The notes under the pieces: generated by a model
Database searches by the model: none
Told to the model about the DNA's origin: nothing
Seen by the model: the letters and a program-made list of their open reading frames with translations, nothing else
NCBI GenBank assembly: GCA_903921605.1
Contig: CAIXQV010000910.1
Coordinates: 1-14,553, forward strand
DNA from: an uncultured Planctomycetaceae bacterium
Lineage (GTDB): Bacteria > Planctomycetota > Planctomycetia > Planctomycetales > Planctomycetaceae
Length of the DNA: 14,553 nucleotides
Reading direction: 5' to 3'
Position numbers and translations under genes: made by a program
Shown: positions 1 through 6,483 of the stretch, piece by piece
Position numbering within the stretch: position 1 is the stretch's first letter
How the letters are laid out: each line of letters begins with the position of its first letter

Positions 1-444
1 GTGCTGCAGTTCGTGCCTTTGACGCCGACTCAGGCAACACTGATTAATGCTGGAAAGTACTCGCTACTGCTGGGCGTCATCTGGCGTGCTCGAGATGGAA
101 TTCTGACCCCACAGAATCCGGTTGAGCGAACGATCTGGTGCCTGTGGATCGGCTACATACTCACTTATGTTGCGGCGGAAATCATGGTCAGAATCGATAG
201 CGATCCGAACGTGAATCTGTACGGCATCATGAGCCTCGTCAGCAGCGTCATTCTTCTGGTGCTCGGCGGTCATCTTTGGGGCGGCTGCTATCTGATCGGT
301 GGACTCTTTGCGATCATCGCTCTGATGATCACTGCCATCCCGGATTACAGCGTCATTCTGTTCGGTGGTTGCTGGTCGATGGTCTTCTTCCTGCTCGCGC
401 GACGCTATCAGAGGCTGTCACGATCTACTACGCACACGCTCTGA
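1..444 (+). CDS. Multi-pass membrane protein, C-terminal part (probably 5'-truncated)
   Basis: The frame is open from the first base of the window and ends in TGA at 442-444. The visible 147 residues are strongly hydrophobic, with four or five likely membrane segments near residues 10-28, 44-63, 73-89, 92-112 and 117-133. A basic tail (LARRYQRLSRS) follows the last one. There is a GTG at base 1, but no upstream sequence to test it as a start, so I think this is the end of a longer protein. The segment PVERTIW between helices 1 and 2 recalls the membrane-embedded C-terminal regions of some planctomycete Ser/Thr protein kinases. That is a resemblance from memory, and no kinase motif is visible here. 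No other function is evident. It is the first of a run of plus-strand genes, but 174 bases separate it from the next candidate ORF, so it probably ends its own transcript. Confidence 0.6.
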   Translation: MLQFVPLTPTQATLINAGKYSLLLGVIWRARDGILTPQNPVERTIWCLWIGYILTYVAAEIMVRIDSDPNVNLYGIMSLVSSVILLVLGGHLWGGCYLIGGLFAIIALMITAIPDYSVILFGGCWSMVFFLLARRYQRLSRSTTHTL

Positions 445-618
445 TCGTTTTCACGAGGAGGCTCGGCAGTCATTGTCTGGTCACGCAACCTTCACCAGCC
501 AGTCCTTTCGATAACGACAGACATCGGAAAGGAATTCGCGTGGCGGAGAAAGTTCTGGACACCATCGGGCAATAATACCCCCGGCAAGTCATTGTGGCAG
601 ACAGGGCAAGGAACATAA

Positions 619-789
619 ATGAGCGGAAAGAATGGACTCGCTTCAACAGCAGACCTCCGAACAGGAAAACGAAAGCCGTCTCCCGCAGTGTTTGTACTTC
701 AGACTAATGACTGGAGACTGCCCGGAAGAAATCCTGCCGAGTCGTCTGATGCTGACTCGCCAATGTCTTTGCGGGTCTTTAAGCTGTGA
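619..789 (+). CDS. Possible small protein, 56 residues, unknown function
   Basis: A short frame starts with ATG at 619 and stops with TGA at 787-789. It has a good Shine-Dalgarno match (AAGGA, about seven bases upstream). The product begins MSGKNGLASTADLRTGKRKP and ends SLRVFKL. It is polar, with no signal peptide, membrane segment or recognisable domain. It lies in the 387-base space before the TPR gene at 832 and reads in the same direction, so it could be a leader or small accessory ORF of that operon. The good ribosome-binding site is the main support. No family is recognised, and a chance ORF remains quite possible. A second frame at 632-835 overlaps it in another frame, so at most one of the two is likely to be real. 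Confidence 0.3.
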   Translation: MSGKNGLASTADLRTGKRKPSPAVFVLQTNDWRLPGRNPAESSDADSPMSLRVFKL

Positions 790-831
790 TCGAGCTTTGA
801 CGAGTGCCTTTGTTAATCAGACGTTGATGTC

Positions 832-1932
832 ATGAAATCCATCCTTCTTTCCATACTCTTCTTGATCGCCGGTTTTGTGTTGCAGACCCTTAACCGACCG
901 GCGGTTGAAGATCTGGAGTACGAAGCGTCGGTCGCATGGAATGAGACGAATTTGGCTGTGGCCGAGGAGGCAGCAAGGCAGGCTCTGGGGCGAAACCCGG
1001 ACTCCGTTCGTGCCAAAGAGATTCTGAGCAAACTGGCGGAGCCGTTGCGACGTCCTGAAATTGAACTGGCGCTGACTCTTGGCGATCAACATCGTAAGGA
1101 GCTTACGGAAAAACAACTTGCTGAAGCGGGCCGGATCGCCTTGTCCAGGAGTCTGTTTCGCGTCGCGAATGAGCTGTTTTCGGAAGGAGTGCGGCGATCT
1201 CCAAAGAATGCATTATTACAACAACAATATGCCACATTGCCTGGCCTGCAGCTTGATGCTGAAGAAATGCAGACACGGCTAATCCAGTGGTCGAAGTCTG
1301 GAACTCCCCCGAAAGATCTCGTTGTTCTGTTTCTTGGACTGTCCTCGATCGACAGTCGAGGAGCCTCATCAGCAGAGGAGTGGCTCAGAACCAGTCTTGC
1401 TGCCGACTCGAACGATGTCGAGTCTCGCCTTGGTCTGGCACGATGCTTTCTCGCGATGGGAAGATATCGAGAGTGTATCCAGCTTCTGGATTCGCACTGC
1501 CAGCATCAGCGTGTCGCAATTCTTCAGGCGGTTGCTTACGCCACCGATAGAAATCTTTCGGCGGCCCAGGGACTTTTGCCAGACTCTGAACCTGCCTCAA
1601 TGCGAGCCGAGTTCTGGTACGCAAAGGGTTTGATTTTTGTCGAACAGGAGAAATGGGACGATGCAGAAATCGCCTTGCACAAGGCCGTTCGTGAGCGACC
1701 GCTGAATAAGTCGTTTCGGTCTCGATACTGTGAGATTCTCAGACGACTTAAAAAGACCGAAGAAGAGTCCACGCAGGTGAAAAAACTCGAAACGGTGATC
1801 CGCATTGTGCAGGCTTCTCTGAACATTGAACAGATTTCGGACAGATCAGAACTCATGCCTCTCGCCGAAATGTGCAGCGAGATCGGAGCTGAAGATGTTG
1901 CTGGACTCGTCTCCGCTGTCGCAGGCCGTTAG
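832..1932 (+). CDS. Membrane-anchored TPR protein
   Basis: The 366-residue product starts with a short basic and hydrophobic segment (MKSILLSILFLIAGFVLQT), either an uncleaved signal anchor or a signal peptide, so the rest should face the periplasm. The remainder is helical and carries degenerate TPR-like units, clearest near residues 30-65, 95-135, 162-218 and 262-312. Typical TPR positions are visible in AEEAARQALGRNPD and in FWYAKGLIFVEQEKWDDAEI. No catalytic motif is present. TPR proteins are protein-protein scaffolds, so the role here is probably assembly or recruitment. The start has no clear ribosome-binding site, but the preceding sequence offers no better one. The gene ends 11 bases before the CRTAC1-type gene at 1944, and the two are almost certainly co-transcribed. 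The same TPR/CRTAC1 pairing recurs on the minus strand at 7642-10348. Confidence 0.85.
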   Translation: MKSILLSILFLIAGFVLQTLNRPAVEDLEYEASVAWNETNLAVAEEAARQALGRNPDSVRAKEILSKLAEPLRRPEIELALTLGDQHRKELTEKQLAEAGRIALSRSLFRVANELFSEGVRRSPKNALLQQQYATLPGLQLDAEEMQTRLIQWSKSGTPPKDLVVLFLGLSSIDSRGASSAEEWLRTSLAADSNDVESRLGLARCFLAMGRYRECIQLLDSHCQHQRVAILQAVAYATDRNLSAAQGLLPDSEPASMRAEFWYAKGLIFVEQEKWDDAEIALHKAVRERPLNKSFRSRYCEILRRLKKTEEESTQVKKLETVIRIVQASLNIEQISDRSELMPLAEMCSEIGAEDVAGLVSAVAGR

Positions 1933-1943
1933 ATACCCAACCC

Positions 1944-3704
1944 ATGCTGAACCGTCGCTTTTTACTCCTGGTGATCTGTTTGACCGGAATGACGGCTCTG
2001 GGATTCTTTCTGGGCGGAGTTCATGAGCGTTCTCTTGCATGGCAGGCTGACCGTCGACTCCTGAAAGAGTTTGATATTCGACCTGCAGCTCTGCCCACAT
2101 ACGTTTCTGAGGCAGACCAGCAATTGTCGGCTTCCGGAATTCGATTTGAAGAAGCAACTGGTTCCGGTGTCACGTTTTCATACGACAATGGACCGGAGCA
2201 ACAGTTTCATCTCGCAGAGACACTGGGCGGTGGTGTCGGGGCCATCGACTTCGACAGCGACGCAGATTTCGATCTTGTGTTTGTCGACGGCGGCAATCCT
2301 GTGGAATGGCCATCCAACCGAAAGTCCCGCATCGAGCTGTATCGCAGTGAAAAGAATCTCAGGTACTCAGCGGTCACTTCCGCTTCCGGCATTGAGTGGA
2401 CCGGCTACGGCCACGGTTGTGCGGTAGCTGATGTCAATAACGACGGCTTCGATGACATGCTCGTGACGGGTTATCAGATGTCCGCATTGTATCTCAATCA
2501 GGGCGACGGAACTTTCGAAGAAGCATCAAGCCTCAGAGAACTCTCGGGCGACAGATGGTGTGCCACGGGCTGCTGGAGTGATCTGGACGCCGACGGTGAT
2601 CTGGACCTGTATATTGCCTGTTATGCTGACACGCCTCGTAGCCTTCCCACGCCAGTCTGCGAGTCCGGTGGTGTGCGTATACATTGCAATCCTCACTCTT
2701 ATCGAGCTGTCACAGATTTGCTTTTCGAGAACGAGGGAAATGGAAAGTTTGCGGATCGATCAGAGTCCTCGGGAATTGCGGCCTACAAAGAATATGGCAT
2801 GGGAGTCGTCGCGACAGATCTCGATGGAAACGGCACTGTCGAAATCTTTGTCGCGAATGACGGAGATCGGAATCTCTTGTTCCGGCAGACATCTCCATGG
2901 AAATATGAAGAAATCGCACTCACCAGCGGTGTTGCATTCAATGGTCAGGGCGAAACAATGGGCTCAATGGGCGTCGCCTGTGCGGATTTCGATCGCAATG
3001 GACTGCTTGATCTGCTGACCACAAATTTTTCACACGAATCAAACGCTCTGTTTCATCAGGTCAGCAATCTGACTTTCGTCGATACGACGCAGGGAACGAT
3101 CATGGATCGCACCAGCCGTTCACGCGTTGGCTGGTCAGCAATTCCAATTGATGCCGATTGCGATCGCTTCATCGATCTGTTTGTGGCCAACGGTCACGTG
3201 ACACAGATGCCGTCAGAAGACTGGGCTCAGCAATCGAGCTTACTGCGAGGTTGCACTGAAGGTTTTGAAGAGGCCCGCGATGCCGGTCGCTGGTTCGAGA
3301 CACCCTGGCACTCTCGCGGAGCCTGTCAAGTGGACTTGAACGACGATGGCCTCGACGATCTTGTGGTGAGCCTGATCGATACGCCCGCAGCCTTGTTGCT
3401 TAATAACTCACTTGCAGTTGGAAACCGAATTCAATTGCATCTCATTGGCACGCAAAGCTGTCGTACTGCGGAGGGCACCCTCATCGAAGTGGAAACGGCT
3501 TCCGGAAAGACCACGCATATCATGACTCGAAATGCGGGATATCTGTCATCCAACTCGAGCGTGATCACACTTGGGCTCGGAGCCGACAAGACCATCGACC
3601 GTCTGCGAATTCACTGGCCCGGTGGAGCCATTCAGGATCTTGGTCCTGTCGCCTCAGGAAAATCCTACACCGTCATTCAGGGACGGCAGGGACTGGTCAA
3701 CTAA
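1944..3704 (+). CDS. CRTAC1-type FG-GAP/ASPIC-UnbV beta-propeller protein
   Basis: The 586-residue product has an N-terminal signal or anchor (MLNRRFLLLVICLTGMTALG) and is expected outside the cytoplasm. Seven FG-GAP/VCBS-like repeats with calcium-loop signatures follow: DFDSDADFD (102-110), DVNNDGFDD (163-171), DLDADGDLD (213-221), DLDGNGTVE (292-300), DFDRNGLLD (348-356), DADCDRFID (403-411) and DLNDDGLDD (464-472). This fits a seven-bladed propeller. After the third repeat is a two-cysteine insertion (residues 239-248) typical of CRTAC1 relatives. Residues 495-582 match an ASPIC/UnbV domain (GTLIEVETASGK, GYLSSNSS, LGLG, WPGG). Family members are secreted or surface proteins, and their biochemical role is not established in bacteria. 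The sixth loop (DADCDRFID) is degenerate and may not bind calcium. It follows the TPR gene by 11 bases, with no obvious ribosome-binding site, so translation may be coupled. Confidence 0.92.
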   Translation: MLNRRFLLLVICLTGMTALGFFLGGVHERSLAWQADRRLLKEFDIRPAALPTYVSEADQQLSASGIRFEEATGSGVTFSYDNGPEQQFHLAETLGGGVGAIDFDSDADFDLVFVDGGNPVEWPSNRKSRIELYRSEKNLRYSAVTSASGIEWTGYGHGCAVADVNNDGFDDMLVTGYQMSALYLNQGDGTFEEASSLRELSGDRWCATGCWSDLDADGDLDLYIACYADTPRSLPTPVCESGGVRIHCNPHSYRAVTDLLFENEGNGKFADRSESSGIAAYKEYGMGVVATDLDGNGTVEIFVANDGDRNLLFRQTSPWKYEEIALTSGVAFNGQGETMGSMGVACADFDRNGLLDLLTTNFSHESNALFHQVSNLTFVDTTQGTIMDRTSRSRVGWSAIPIDADCDRFIDLFVANGHVTQMPSEDWAQQSSLLRGCTEGFEEARDAGRWFETPWHSRGACQVDLNDDGLDDLVVSLIDTPAALLLNNSLAVGNRIQLHLIGTQSCRTAEGTLIEVETASGKTTHIMTRNAGYLSSNSSVITLGLGADKTIDRLRIHWPGGAIQDLGPVASGKSYTVIQGRQGLVN

Positions 3705-3754
3705 GGAACGGTCCCGAAATAAGTTCCGGCTTGAATCAATTGTCGCGTTCAACG

Positions 3755-3791
3755 GTGTGACAAGTTCGCCTTGGCGAACGCAGGCACACCA
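3755..3791. repeat. Palindromic repeat, degenerate copy of the GTAGGGTGTGAC family
   Basis: The outer arms ggtgtg (3755-3760) and cacacc (3786-3791) pair, and inside them gttcgcc (3765-3771) pairs perfectly with ggcgaac (3774-3780). The right half, gcgaacgcaggcacacca, is identical to part of the reverse complement of the larger element at 4784-4872. It is therefore a short or eroded member of the same dispersed repeat. It sits just after the CRTAC1-type gene and has no T-run after it. Confidence 0.7.
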
Positions 3792-3884
3792 TTCACAGAG
3801 ACTATTTCGAGCCCGTTCCATAGTTCAACAACATCGCAAGACATACGACCAACGGACCTCTTCGTTGCCGACCAGACATTCAGT

Positions 3885-3919
3885 CAAAAAAAATCCTCCT
3901 CTGCAAATCGCAGAGGAGG
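3885..3919 (-). terminator. Rho-independent terminator of the lipoprotein gene
   Basis: A perfect 10-bp stem, cctcctctgc (3895-3904) with gcagaggagg (3910-3919), encloses a five-base loop. On the minus strand it is followed by an A and then a run of eight T (the A-run at 3886-3893 on the plus strand). It lies about 100 bases beyond the stop of the minus-strand lipoprotein gene. The T-run is on the minus-strand side only, which sets the direction. Confidence 0.88.
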
Positions 3920-4021
3920 AAAGACGTTGAGGCTTTAGGCTATCAAACGGGCCCACTCAAGTAACTCGGAACGCAACGTTTCGAGTTGCTCCAAAGCGAG
4001 CCTGTACTACGAAACCATTGA

Positions 4022-4204
4022 CTACTTCTTTCCGCCACCAAACTGCTTCGCATATTCTGGATTATCTCCCAGATTCTCAGCAGGGGGGGCCATTTTCTCC
4101 GGTTCAATGCCTGCAGCAGGATCTGTTGTGCCACCGCAGCCGACAACCCCTGACACGATACCAGACAAAAACAATGAACAGAATGTGGTTTTCACGAGAC
4201 GCAT
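4022..4204 (-). CDS. Small lipoprotein, 60 residues
   Basis: The product begins MRLVKTTFCSLFLSGIVSGV and continues into VGCGG. This is a short basic n-region, a hydrophobic core and a lipobox with the modified cysteine near residue 22. The mature part is only about 40 residues, rich in Pro, Ala and Gly, and ends NPEYAKQFGGGKK. Very short lipoproteins ending in a similar N/D-P-x-Y-A and Gly/Lys-rich tail are common in planctomycetes, and their function is unknown. I chose the ATG at 4204 because AAAGG lies about eight bases upstream and the signal peptide starts there. An in-frame start at 4294 would place 30 extra residues before the signal sequence. It is a single-gene transcript with a candidate -10 box upstream and a strong terminator at 3885-3919. 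Cysteine SPII processing is predicted, and the protein should be attached to a membrane. Confidence 0.82.
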   Translation of the reverse strand: MRLVKTTFCSLFLSGIVSGVVGCGGTTDPAAGIEPEKMAPPAENLGDNPEYAKQFGGGKK

Positions 4205-4237
4205 GGGAGACCTTTTTGTGGGTGAGAACAGTGAAGA

Positions 4238-4243
4238 AATATA
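4238..4243 (-). promoter_or_regulatory. Candidate -10 box for the lipoprotein gene
   Basis: On the minus strand TATATT lies 33 bases upstream of the ATG at 4204 in an AT-rich stretch. The spacing suits a promoter with a short leader. The -35 region 17 bases further up (AGAACA) matches the consensus poorly, so this is a weak call. Confidence 0.25.
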
Positions 4244-4332
4244 GACAAGAAGAAGTCTAGTGTTCTGCCGAACCTTGAAATAGCGACGTTGCAAAATCAG
4301 CCGATGGGCGCTGTTGGCTTGTTGACTGAACT

Positions 4333-4396
4333 GTTTAACGGCAAGCCGCAGACGCCGTTGCCCGAATTCGCTTCCGCCTGCGGCTCGCCGTTAAAC
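4333..4396. repeat. Palindromic intergenic element, intact copy (GTTTAACGGC family)
   Basis: The left arm 4333-4354 (gtttaacggcaagccgcaga then cg) and the right arm 4375-4396 (ending ctcgccgttaaac) are reverse complements with two mismatches over 22 bases. A 20-base centre separates them. The element could form a long hairpin in DNA or RNA. A second copy, split in two, lies at 4720-4950. It has the form of a small non-coding dispersed repeat (REP or MITE-like). No coding capacity is seen. Confidence 0.85.
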
Positions 4397-4675
4397 GAAA
4401 TCAAGAAAACCTTGGCCTACCACTCAGATTGTCATCAACACGCAGCAAGTTTTCAACTATCACTTCTCTGAGTCTGCCACGAAAAGCCAAACCCCTTCGC
4501 ATTTGCGGAACAATCTCTCCTGAAGCCCTTTATTGCTGGCACGGGCAGAATTGACGCTTTGGGCAACCGGCGAAACATCAGTCCGCTGATGGCGGCTCAC
4601 ACGGGGAGTTCCAGACACCTTTTCAACAGCCTCCCGGTACAATTGTCGCCCCCAAAGTTTAACCCTTCGCCGCAA

Positions 4676-4699
4676 GGCCAGGATTGCTCCGGCCTGGCC
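4676..4699. repeat. GC-rich hairpin in intergenic region
   Basis: ggccagg (4676-4682) pairs perfectly with cctggcc (4693-4699) around a ten-base loop, and one more A-T pair is possible on the outside. No T-run follows on either strand, so it is not a standard terminator. It lies just before the split palindromic element. It may be part of a larger repeat whose limits I cannot set. Confidence 0.45.
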
Positions 4700-4719
4700 T
4701 GTAGAGTGTTGATTTAATC

Positions 4720-4950
4720 GTTTAACGGCAAGCCGCAGGCGTCGTCGACCCAGGGCAACGCACTTGTTGAATCTGAGTGCCTTGTAGGGTGTGACAAGCG
4801 GAGCGCGGGCACACCATTTTGCTGCCATTTTGGTGTGCCTGCGTTCGCTGCCGCGAAGTGGTCACACCCTACGGCTAGTCGCATTTTGAAATAATACGCC
4901 GCCATGGTCGTCGACCCAATTTCGCCTCCGCCTGCGGCTCGCCGTTAAAC
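4720..4950. mobile_element. Split GTTTAACGGC palindrome with nested insertion and 12-bp direct repeats
   Basis: The left arm (4720-4741) and the right arm (4929-4950) match the arms of the intact copy at 4333-4396. They are separated by about 190 bases instead of about 20. The 12-mer gtcgtcgaccca is present at 4741-4752 and again at 4907-4918, exactly flanking a 154-base segment (4753-4906). Removing that segment plus one 12-mer restores a 65-base palindrome whose centre resembles that of the intact copy. This is the expected footprint of an insertion with a 12-bp target-site duplication. The insert holds no gene. Its ends are only loosely inverted (ggc near both termini, about 10 of 15 positions matching), and its core is a palindrome (4784-4872). 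A non-autonomous MITE-like element is the simplest reading. Confidence 0.7.
4784..4872. repeat. Large palindromic core of the inserted element (GTAGGGTGTGAC family)
   Basis: Perfect 12-bp outer arms gtagggtgtgac (4784-4795) and gtcacaccctac (4861-4872) enclose an inner pair, gcacacca (4809-4816) with tggtgtgc (4831-4838). Between them are imperfectly matched arms (gcggagcgcggg against the complement of cctgcgttcgctgccgcg). A shorter relative lies at 3755-3791, so the element occurs at least twice in about 1 kb. Repeats of similar sequence are, from memory, frequent in planctomycete intergenic regions. That cannot be confirmed here. Confidence 0.75.
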
Positions 4951-5274
4951 GCAAACGCGTAGTATGCGGCGACATCCACAGCAGCCTTTCGGCCTTGGGT
5001 TAAACTGAACAAAACTCACCGCTGAAGAATCCAATAATGGTGAGAGACACGACACTCGGGCGGGAGCTGCAAACATCATCGAAATTCCGCCATATTTGTG
5101 GTGAACAAGCCACCTATACTGGCAGCTTGATGCCTGAGCATCTGACCAAAAAACAAACATTTTTCAAAAAATATTGCGTTTTTTTGGTTCAATTTGTACC
5201 GTCAGTGCGTTCGATAGTTCATGCTTACCAGTATGGACCTGTTCTCTACACATTTTTTTAACAAGGGGTAGTTC

Positions 5275-6381
5275 ATGAATTTTGCGTCTAAAAAATCTGG
5301 AAAGCGGGCCATTAGCTGGTCGGGTTTCACCCTGATCGAGCTGCTGGTTGTGATCGCGATCATCGCGATCCTGATCGCATTGCTGCTGCCTGCTGTTCAG
5401 CAGGCTCGTGAGGCAGCTCGCCGAACACAGTGCAAGAACAATCTGAAGCAGATTGGTATCGCTTTGCACAACTATCACGACACCCATAGCTGTTTGCCCC
5501 CATTGAAGACTTGGGCGAATGGCACTGACTGTCCAGGCGGGACTCCATGGGATAATACAGGCGGCTTTAGCTGGCGTGTGATGATTCTGCCGTTCATTGA
5601 ACAGTCAACGATGTACAATCAACTTGATTTTTCACGTGTTCATTCTAATCCTGCTTGCACAGGGTCTCAGGCGGTATGGGGAACCATTTCGAGAACCCCG
5701 CTCGCCGGTTATATTTGCCCATCTGACAGCACTCCAGTGATCATCGGTGCCCACGCAGGCACGAACTACGGGGCTGCCGTTTCTGCAAGTGCTCAGTGCC
5801 AGTTGACCTTTGGGCAAGGTTCGGGAACAATCCCTTACGAGAGGCTCGCAGCCGTGTTCCAAATGAACGGGAACACCGGACCGCTAAAGGTCACGCTGAC
5901 AGACATCAAGGACGGGACAAGCAACACAATTGCTGTCGGAGAAATCTTCCGAGCTCGCCGGACTGCCATCCGAGGTGGTGGTGGTTACGGTCTTGATGGA
6001 AATGGCCGATGCTATCGCTGGATGGTGGAAGGAGCCTGTGAAATCACGGGAACACTTGGCCGCGGCGGTACATTGGGCAGCATGTCCGGTGGATTTGAAG
6101 GCAGTGGTGGTAATCCTGGTGGTCACCTGCAAGTTGGTGCGACTTCAGCCAGAACCGGCGACGGCGGTCCTAATGATAACCGTGCTGATCAGGCTTCTTG
6201 GAATGGCGAGAACGATGAAGCCATTCATCAGGGTTTCCGACCATCGTCCAGTCAGCATATTGGCGGTGTTCAGGTGTTGCTGGGTGATGGTTCGGCGAAG
6301 TTCGTGTCCGACAATGTTGATTCGAATGCGTACAATGCTGCTCACTCACGAAGCGGTGGCGAAATTCAGGGTGAGTGGTAG
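5275..6381 (+). CDS. DUF1559 pseudopilin-like protein with H-X9-DG motif
   Basis: The 368-residue product begins with a type IV prepilin signal: a basic leader (residues 1-16), the cleavage site G17|F18, and [16 protein letters not shown] with Glu at position +5 after cleavage. A long amphipathic helix follows ([20 protein letters not shown], then LKQIG). The C-terminal part has the DUF1559 signature [19 protein letters not shown], in which His328 and Asp338-Gly339 give the H-X9-DG motif. The length is normal for the family. These proteins are hugely expanded in planctomycetes. They are presumed to be processed by a prepilin peptidase and assembled at or beyond the inner membrane, but their true role is unknown. 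AAGGGG lies about eight bases before the ATG. An AT-rich leader precedes the gene and a strong terminator follows it, so it is probably a single-gene, well-expressed transcript. Confidence 0.96.
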   Translation: MNFASKKSGKRAISWSGFTLIELLVVIAIIAILIALLLPAVQQAREAARRTQCKNNLKQIGIALHNYHDTHSCLPPLKTWANGTDCPGGTPWDNTGGFSWRVMILPFIEQSTMYNQLDFSRVHSNPACTGSQAVWGTISRTPLAGYICPSDSTPVIIGAHAGTNYGAAVSASAQCQLTFGQGSGTIPYERLAAVFQMNGNTGPLKVTLTDIKDGTSNTIAVGEIFRARRTAIRGGGGYGLDGNGRCYRWMVEGACEITGTLGRGGTLGSMSGGFEGSGGNPGGHLQVGATSARTGDGGPNDNRADQASWNGENDEAIHQGFRPSSSQHIGGVQVLLGDGSAKFVSDNVDSNAYNAAHSRSGGEIQGEW

Positions 6382-6429
6382 TTTTCACGGGATCTGTTTA
6401 CAGACTGTGTGAACCAGTGTAAATCTGAT

Positions 6430-6470
6430 CGGCACGCCCAGCTCTCAAGCTGGGCGTGCCGTTTTCTTTT
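6430..6470 (+). terminator. Rho-independent terminator of the DUF1559 gene
   Basis: A perfect 13-bp GC-rich stem, cggcacgcccagc (6430-6442) with gctgggcgtgccg (6449-6461), has a six-base loop and is followed directly by ttttctttt. It lies 48 bases after the DUF1559 stop and 13 bases before the ATG of the cytochrome gene. This separates the two transcripts, unless read-through is regulated. Confidence 0.95.
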
Positions 6471-6483
6471 GTGGGAGCCTGAA

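Larger units (their letters stand above)
3705..4021. other. Intergenic region between CRTAC1-type gene and minus-strand lipoprotein gene
   Basis: These 317 bases hold a degenerate copy of a palindromic repeat (3755-3791) and the terminator of the minus-strand lipoprotein gene (3885-3919). The base composition and the frames present give no support for a protein gene. I see no separate terminator with a T-run for the plus-strand TPR/CRTAC1 operon. The hairpin at 3755-3791 might serve as a weak one. Confidence 0.5.
4205..5274. other. Repeat-rich intergenic region
   Basis: About 1.07 kb separates the divergent lipoprotein gene and DUF1559 gene. It holds two families of palindromic repeats, annotated separately at 4333-4396, 4720-4950 and 4784-4872, and a GC-rich hairpin (4676-4699). 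The stretch at about 4465-4675 fits none of these, and I recognise nothing in it. From about 5140 to 5190 the sequence becomes AT-rich, with homopolymer runs (accaaaaaac at 5145-5154, gtttttttggt at 5178-5188) forming a loose inverted repeat. The promoter of the DUF1559 gene should be in the last 200 bases. TATACT at 5115-5120 is the best -10-like hexamer, but it has no good -35 partner. Confidence 0.55.

Noticed and set aside
632..835. 67-codon plus-strand frame whose stop overlaps the start of the TPR gene
   Set aside because: It has no ribosome-binding site and overlaps the better-supported 619-789 frame. Kept only as a finding.
3895..3919. Hairpin as terminator for the plus-strand TPR/CRTAC1 operon
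   Set aside because: The T-run is only on the minus-strand side, and the plus-strand stop is 190 bases away.
4460..4828. 122-codon minus-strand frame in the repeat region
   Set aside because: It runs through the left arm of the split palindrome and into the inserted element, and has no domain or signal. The composition fits a chance frame in repeats.
4333..4950. CRISPR-like array
   Set aside because: The repeats are long palindromes, unevenly spaced and only two per family, with no cas gene. They are dispersed intergenic elements.
5145..5188. AT-rich inverted repeat as a terminator
   Set aside because: The arms are homopolymer runs with an imperfect match and low stability, and no gene ends just upstream. 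It is more likely part of the DUF1559 promoter or leader region.
6409..6483. Upstream in-frame start for cytochrome copy 1
   Set aside because: It would place the terminator hairpin inside the coding region and put 25 residues before a good signal sequence. ATG 6484 has a proper ribosome-binding site.
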